In this document: positions 58,080 to 64,000 of the stretch, in pieces | Numbering within the stretch: the first letter of the stretch is position 1 | Layout of the letters: every line of letters starts with the position of its first letter | Assembly: GCF_958979055.1 (NCBI RefSeq) | Contig: NC_084887.1 | Location: forward strand, 36,062,620-36,126,619 | Source of the DNA: Alnus glutinosa | Lineage: Eukaryota; Streptophyta; Magnoliopsida; Fagales; Betulaceae | Reading direction: 5' to 3' | DNA: 64,000 nt | The notes under the pieces: model-generated | The model's input: the letters and a program-made list of their open reading frames with translations, nothing else | Databases searched by the model: none | Told to the model about the DNA's origin: nothing | Made by a program: the position numbers and the translations under genes

Positions 58080-58355
58080 TTGAAGACTATATATGACGGG
58101 TAAATATTATGACCTAATTACAGTTGAAGACTATTATCTAGTTACAGTTGAAGACTGTGACCTAGCTACAGTTGAAATTTATTACATAGTCCTAATTCTC
58201 CTATAAATACGAGCTTCTTATATTATAAACATCACTCAAAAAGAAGAAAAAAAAAATAGCAAAATATAGCTGTGGACGTAGGTCATAAATCAAACCACGT
58301 AATTCTTTGTGTCTATTTATTTATTATTCCGCTTTATATTCCACGTTATATATAT
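58080..58355 (+). mobile_element. Probable solo LTR
   Basis: The stretch carries repeated TAGTTACAGTTGAAGACT units, a promoter-like CTCCTATAAATACGAG (58199), and at its right TGTGGACGTAGGTCATAAATCAAACCACGTAA followed by TATTCCGCTTTAT. That right part matches the 3' part of the LTR at 32625-32695. No internal region is attached. Confidence 0.55.
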
Positions 58356-58562
58356 ATATATATATATATATGATTATGCTAATTAAGGGTCATCTATATA
58401 TAACATTCTTTTGTTACCAGCAAAGCTCTCTCTCTCTCTCTCTCTCTCTCTAGATCTCTATAGATCTCCACGTACGTACAAACAGTTTGAAAAGTAAAGA
58501 CAAGATTTGACTCTTTGAATATCAAAACGGTCAAAAGAAAAACCGTCCACATATGTAATTAT

Positions 58563-58672
58563 TCAGCCACTTGGGTCGTTGGTGAGGAAGAAAAGGCAGT
58601 GGGTTGAGGATTGGGGTTAGGATAGGGAGATCTAGAGGGACGGGGCCGGTGCCTGTACCTAATTGAACGAAA
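58563..58672 (-). other. Coding-like island A (minus strand)
   Basis: A GC-rich patch in AT-rich DNA. On the minus strand, after an acceptor-like CAATTAG, one frame is rich in Arg, Pro and Ser (YRHRPRPSRSPYPNPNPQP) and ends ...TTQVAE before a stop near 58563. It could be the last exon of a small secreted or proline-rich protein, but no partner exon was identified. Confidence 0.2.
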
Positions 58673-59659
58673 GAGGATCCAAGAATCCATTCTTCTTGGT
58701 CTAATATTATCAAGGCTAGCTAATTAATTCGTGTGCAAAAACAGATCCGTATATAAATTCATCCAAAGAGGAAGAAAAAAAATGACTGCTTTTAGTTAAT
58801 CAATATTAATTCTACCTTGTGTTATGAGACTGATAAAAACTTGGAACTTAATTAAGAGTTAGGCTTGTGTTCTTAATTTGTGAACGGAATGCAAGTTAGA
58901 GGTACCTTTTCAATAATTGAGAACGCGTGGCAATTCCAGCAGCATGTGCATGTCCTATGTGCACAGAAGCAAAACACAAACCAAAGCCCTTAATTAAACC
59001 TACAATCAACTTCAATACTAATTGGTTTGCTTAATTATTAATAGGGCCAAGAGACTATACGCCGATAAAATTCTAAATTCTAAATTCTAAATTCTGAACC
59101 ACTTCCTACCATGACATCTCAATTTCTAATCCAAATTAAATTATTATGTTGAGGTAGTTTTTGGTGTTAAAAAAAAAAAAAAAAAAAAAAAAGAAAGAAA
59201 GAAAGATAGGTGCATAGTAGATGTTGAAATTTCAGTGCATGTCTTACAAAATTAATTATCAAGCTCACAAGGCTGATGTACCAATATTAACCCAAATTGG
59301 ACTAAGGTGGAGGACGTCAAATCCAGTAAAAAATAACATAACGACCATAATGTAGCCAATGAGTGTTTGACACTACCTGAAACTCAATAGCGAGCATAAA
59401 AAGCAGGGCCGGATACTACGCCACTATCACATGTCACAGACGTATATCCCATTAAAGGACATCAACCAAGTGTCATGCTAAACATGAACTTGGCCGGTGA
59501 CCGAGTGACACGTGGCTTGAGCCTTGCAGGGGGAAACCCTTCGTGTATGATCATTTTCACCCATCTGGACACTTCTCATTATGAGCTTTTCCCTTTTCTC
59601 AAAATCTCTCACTAACTTAAGCATACATCTTCGGCCAACACATTCGGCAAGCCTTTTTA

Positions 59660-59860
59660 CTTGTTAAAGTATTAATTAAATGATTAAATTTATCTCTTCC
59701 TATTACCTTAAGCTTTTAAAACAAGTGTTAATTTAACATGGTATCATGAGCAGAGGTCCTGAGTTCAAACCCTATCTACTTCATTTATTCCATTTCAATA
59801 AAATATTATTGATTAAATGATTAAACTTATCTCGCAACCTGGGCTCAATTGTGTGATTTA
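59660..59860. repeat. TRIM-family repeat with primer-site-like motif
   Basis: Direct copies of ATTAAATGATTAAATTTATCTC (59675) and ATTAAATGATTAAACTTATCTC (59813) flank TTAATTTAACATGGTATCATGAGCAGAGG. In that block ACA|TGGTATCATGAGC looks like an LTR end followed by a primer-binding site. Related repeats are at 22796 and 62512. Confidence 0.5.
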
Positions 59861-60225
59861 CAGTATCATCAAACACAAAATGCCAAAATTAACCTCAATG
59901 TGTGCATGCCTGCGTTGACTTTATTTGTAAAACCCACCTAGCTCGAACTGATAATTGCAATCATTCATGCTCATCGTTATATTCGATCTCTTTCGTTGCT
60001 AGTCATCATTCTTCATCATTGTCAACAAAATCATAATAGTCGACCAGCTAGTACTATTGCTATCTCTAAAACTCATCAAATTCGAATTGGATTTTCAGGC
60101 ACTAGCTAGATATTAAGCAAGACAATTGAATATCATTGAATAGTACCCGATAATTTAGCTGAAAACTAATAAGATTATTAACAAACTTTCTCATAAAGTT
60201 CATAAAACACAGCTGACATAATTAA

Positions 60226-60345
60226 TCATACAGTTTTTGTTTTGGAGGTGGACTTGTTTCTGGCGACTGGGTCCTATCATCAAGAGTTTTAGATTGAGTT
60301 GACTTCGGCTGAGGAGATGATTCTGATGATCGATGTTCTATCAAG
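60226..60345 (-). other. Coding-like island B (minus strand)
   Basis: After an acceptor-like CCCTTGATAG, the minus strand reads HRSSESSPQPKSTQSKTL and ends SPETSPPPKQKLYD at a TAA near 60226. It is hydrophilic and rich in Ser and Pro. No family was recognised and no upstream exon was found. Confidence 0.2.
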
Positions 60346-61116
60346 GGAGAGAAGATGGAGGTTAGCCTCTATTTGATTCCGATCGATCCTTCCATCCAAA
60401 TCATGCATGCATGGGTGATATCAGATGGCCGGCCATCGACGTCATAGAGTCATGATATATATATATATATGGTCATTGTTCCTTTGACGATGTGATACAT
60501 ATATGTCAACGTGTTTTCTAGACCACCAAAAGTCAAAACCCAAAAGAAACATATATATACCCTTTGAAAAAGATAAAACGATGCTTCTCTGACCAATGCC
60601 TACATGGAGCTTTTATCATTATTTTTCTTTTGCATCGGAAAGAATATTAATAATAAATGCAAAAAGATGATTCTCCTCTCTCAATCATAACTTTATCCCC
60701 TTTCTCTAAATTCCAACAGCAAGTGCTAGGGTCTGGCAACTCACCCAAACAAAAAAACAAAAATGGAGGGGAAGTCTAGGGGGAATGATTCACATCACTG
60801 ATAGGGACACACAACTATGGAAGAGATATATTGTGAGAATGATTCAAGTACAACAGGTAGAAATGGCTCGTTTAACTATATATACTATGCGCGGTTCAAT
60901 TAACACTGCGATAAACTTTTTTAAAAAAAACACATTAGGATGAAATTTAAAAGACGGTGGCTTCAAAAATGATACGATACCCAAAACTGCCAGCTCACTT
61001 GACTAATGATATTAATTATGATAAATCCTAACCTTTTAAGGATGGTTTGATTAATTTTAAACTTTAGGATGTCTATACATCAAATGGACCTGGCCTATAC
61101 AGTATTATCTTTTCGA

Positions 61117-61251
61117 GATGTATTATTTGTACATATATTATGCACAAACTCATATTTGATTTAGGATTCATGAATGTGAGACCCATCTCACACGTATGGA
61201 TTCCACATCAAATATGAGTGCGTAAACAATGTATGAATAAATATCATTTGC
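61117..61251. mobile_element. Foldback MITE
   Basis: The left ATTATTTGTACATATATTATGCACAAACTCATATTTGAT (in part) pairs with the right ATCAAATATGAGTGCGTAAACAATGTATGAATAAAT (in part). The centre GTGAGACCCATCTCAC folds too. Confidence 0.6.
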
Positions 61252-61370
61252 CTATCTATTTTAGCTTTATTTTTTTATTTTTTTTATTTTCATCTGGATT
61301 CCTCTTTAATAGTATCATGATATAGGGAGCTAGCTTTTTCTAATTTTCTTTTGCTATTGGCCACAAGCAC

Positions 61371-61632
61371 CTGATCATGAGGCCATCTTGTATTGTGTCT
61401 ACGTATTCAACTTTTATTCAGCCAATGATGACACCATCACCCTCAAAAAGCTGTTGACCTATTTGCTTGATAAATCTCAGCCACAGACGCCGCCACACTC
61501 CTTCTCATGCATGTGCCGATCATGAGGCCATCTTGTATTGTGTCTAGGTATTCAAAAAAAGCTGTTGACCTATTTGTTTGATAAATCTCAGCCACAGACG
61601 CCGGCCGCCACACACCTTCTCATGCATGTGCC
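61371..61632. repeat. Tandem duplication of about 145 bp
   Basis: GATCATGAGGCCATCTTGTATTGTGTCTA occurs (in part) at 61374 and 61518, and CTGTTGACCTATTTG through TTCTCATGCATGTGCC occurs at 61451-61515 and 61561-61632. The second copy lacks about 30 bp. One plus-strand frame is open through the first copy (EAILYCVYVFNFYSANDDT), but a TAG breaks the second. No family was recognised. Confidence 0.75.
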
Positions 61633-62511
61633 ACTCAAAATCTTCCACTCTCAATGCAACCACAAGCGCGTACAGACCCCATGCGACGTCTCCTTCGGCT
61701 CCAACTCCAGACAGCCTTTTTCTAACAACCAACGCCAGAATTAGGTTTTTAGGTTGTTGATCGATCTGTGACTCCACAGCCATTTTAAAACTCTATCGAC
61801 CTTTGTTGGGCCTCAATGGCCCCGTATCTGATCCATTAACCATTCGACCCGAGCCCAACTGCAGAGCACCGTACCATATCCTCTCCTTTAGCATGCTGAT
61901 CACAGCATGAAGTGATTCTTTGCAGGAATCACGAGACTTAGGAATGCATCAACAGGAAACCCTCCAATGAGGGCAGGCTAGCTAGCTACATGACTTGGCG
62001 GTCACGGCAAATCGGCTATACAAAATGTTTGAACGCACACCAAGTAAAAATAGGACTTTTGTCTCCTTTTTTAAACGATATCTTGCATATCTTTATGACT
62101 GTCTTCATAAATTATGTTGACTTAAGCATTCGAGCTATTTCCTGTTAGTTCGCTTTGTCAAACTCTTACGCTAATAAACTTTCCTTTTCTTGCAGGCAGT
62201 TCGGATTGTTACTCTTCAGCATGCCGTCAGCTGTTTTAACAAACCTTCAATTTTGAATTTTTGTCTTTGCACATTATGGCTAATATAAAAACCAACCACT
62301 CAACTGCCACTATCAAATACAAAATGAAACTTAGTTTATATATATGGCTAATTTTTTTATTTTATTTTTTTATTTAAGTTTTTCCCCCACATAAAATACT
62401 AGCTAGTGCCTCCCTGGTATAACTATATATAATCTAACATAATAAAATCTTAGAAATTAATCTAGTGTTGGCTAGTTAGGAGTTCGGTCAAGATCATATA
62501 AACAATACGTG

Positions 62512-62750
62512 TTAAATCACTAATTATTCCAAAAGTTTAAGGTCGGTTAAGTTTAGTCCTGAGTTCGAACCTTAACTCCGTTATTTACCTCTTATTAATT
62601 TTAATTAAATATTTCACGTGTTGGACCTCATCTATTAAAATGAAGTTTGAGCCCACACGTCAATGAGTGTAAAAATATTAATTAAATGATTAAATTTATC
62701 TATTTCTATAAAGTTAAGCTTTTGGAATAAGTACCGGTGATTTAACAATA
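62512..62750. repeat. TRIM-family repeat with inverted ends
   Basis: The left GTTAAATCACTAATTATTCCAAAAGTTTAAG is the reverse complement, with changes, of the right TTAAGCTTTTGGAATAAGTACCGGTGATTTAAC (both shown in part as evidence of pairing). Inside are GAGTTCGAACC and the ATTAAATGATTAAATTTATCT block shared with 59660-59860. Confidence 0.5.
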
Positions 62751-64000
62751 TGCTGCAACATTCCAATATTAGGTAGCAAACAACCAGAGTGCATGTGGAA
62801 TTTTCAGAATTTACCTTTAATTTATCTAAACTTCACTACATTGTCGTTCATCCAAAAGAGCTTGGATAAAAAAAAAAATTAGCAGAATAAAGTTAAGAAA
62901 AATAGCCCATCCATAGTTTAGCAGTTTATTAATAAGCACTAGCTGCATATAAACAATAAAATTAATATAATATATTATATATCTTTTTCATATCGGTTTC
63001 TATCTTCAATTCCGGTGGGTGGTGTCTTCTCTTGTTGCTGTTGAAGAGCAGTTAATTAGGCATATTTGAAGCTTAATTGTTGGTTGGTGTATAATCAATT
63101 TTAATTAGATTCCCTATCATGGAATTAGTCGGTCACCTACTGATCATCACTATTATGCAAGAAAAATTAATTAAGCGCGCACCATAAATTCCAAGTATAA
63201 TCAATTGGTTTTTTTTTTTTTTTTTTTTTCATATTTTATCTTTCAGAGACAGGTTTTCTGAATAATTGTGTTAACATAAGCTTCAATTCTATATTAATCC
63301 TTAGGGTTTCCTCAGAGATGGGTCCTAACCAAATTATATATGACAATATTAATTGTAAAAATTAATAACCTTGGCATGTCTTTTTGTCTTCAACTCTGGA
63401 TTTTAATTTTTTATTTTTCTGGAATTTGTTTCATGACCCTCCATGGATTCTTTCTCTATTATTTAATAAGAGTAGAAGATTTATGTTCGTAGTTTGGATA
63501 TTTCCCAAGTTTTCTACTTTTTGAACCTCAAAAAGTTGCAATCATATCATATAATATGGGTTCCAAATCCAATAATTCATTTCGGTCAGCTCAAGCTGCT
63601 TCCCAATGCCCTTCTATTAAACGAAAAATTAGTGCATTTTATAATGGCATCAACTTACAAAATAATAATAATAATAATAATGGCATCAAGCTAGTTTCAG
63701 AGCCGTCCACCCCCAAAAAGTTGCAATCATGATAATCTGTTTAACACAAAGTTTTACACTAAATTGAATTGAAAGAAAATTTTCTAACTCAATTTATTAA
63801 ATTATCATCCGTTTACGATACTCATATGTCTTTTTACTTGTTGGTAACTAAGAGAGATAAATAAGAAAAGAAATGATATTTTTTATACCATAATTAGTTT
63901 TTCCACACTAATTTTTGATATATGAAAATTAAATATATAACGAGATTTTATAACTTAAAATACATCCAACCATTTCTGTCTGTAAACCATACATGAATTT
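62751..64000. other. AT-rich DNA without recognised gene
   Basis: No gene, RNA or defined element was seen. There is a T-run at 63210-63229, an (AAT)n run near 63661-63680, and a repeated phrase CCAAAAAGTTGCAATCAT (63713; compare CTCAAAAAGTTGCAATCAT at 63527). Confidence 0.5.

Overview
This is nuclear DNA from a flowering plant, most likely a eudicot and probably a woody rosid. The genes have many introns with plant-type GT-AG borders. The intergenic DNA is AT-rich and crowded with small plant transposons (foldback MITEs, hAT-like and Mutator-like non-autonomous elements, TRIMs, LINE fragments, AT/GA/GT microsatellites). The proteins match plant families: ERA1-type farnesyltransferase beta, a CASP-like membrane protein and strawberry-type enone reductases. 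The species cannot be fixed from the sequence alone.

Layout. 1-9.5 kb: no gene seen. A diverged direct duplication fills most of it (about 410-4665 and 4680-7660), with independent MITE insertions in each copy. 9.5-18.6 kb: a complete 14-exon gene for protein farnesyltransferase beta, whose 3.4 kb intron 8 holds a LINE nested in another LINE. 19.9-22.5 kb: a three-exon CASP-like protein gene. 24.3-45.1 kb: four intact, same-strand, four-exon genes (A, B, C, D) for NADPH-dependent 2-methylene-furan-3-one/enone reductases. A and C are sisters, as are B and D, so an A-B unit was duplicated. Two orphan copies of the B/D-type 5' region (about 31.68-32.1 and 47.6-47.97 kb) mark lost or dead further units. 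Between units lie a Mutator-like element with a perfect 9-bp target duplication, a small LTR element, a hAT-like element and a TTG1/LWD-type WD40 pseudogene. 49.5-52 kb: transposon debris, including a gypsy gag fragment with a stop codon and a GC-rich hAT-like element. 53.0-55.05 kb, minus strand: a seven-exon gene for a zinc-finger protein with a REX4-like exonuclease fold in which three of the five DEDDh catalytic positions appear replaced. 55-64 kb: no confident gene. It holds MITEs, a probable solo LTR, TRIM-family repeats and two short minus-strand coding-like islands.

The genes do not form one pathway. Farnesyltransferase beta prenylates CaaX proteins in the cytosol. The CASP-like protein is a four-helix plasma-membrane scaffold. 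The reductase array would act on reactive enones or on furanone precursors. The most informative features are the reductase array (paired duplication, likely gene conversion in exon 3, a promoter split in copy C), the predicted pseudoenzyme exonuclease, two GC-AG introns with the same donor, and several transposons with intact target-site duplications.

All exon borders were placed by reading frame, splice dinucleotides and remembered family similarity. No alignment or database search was run.
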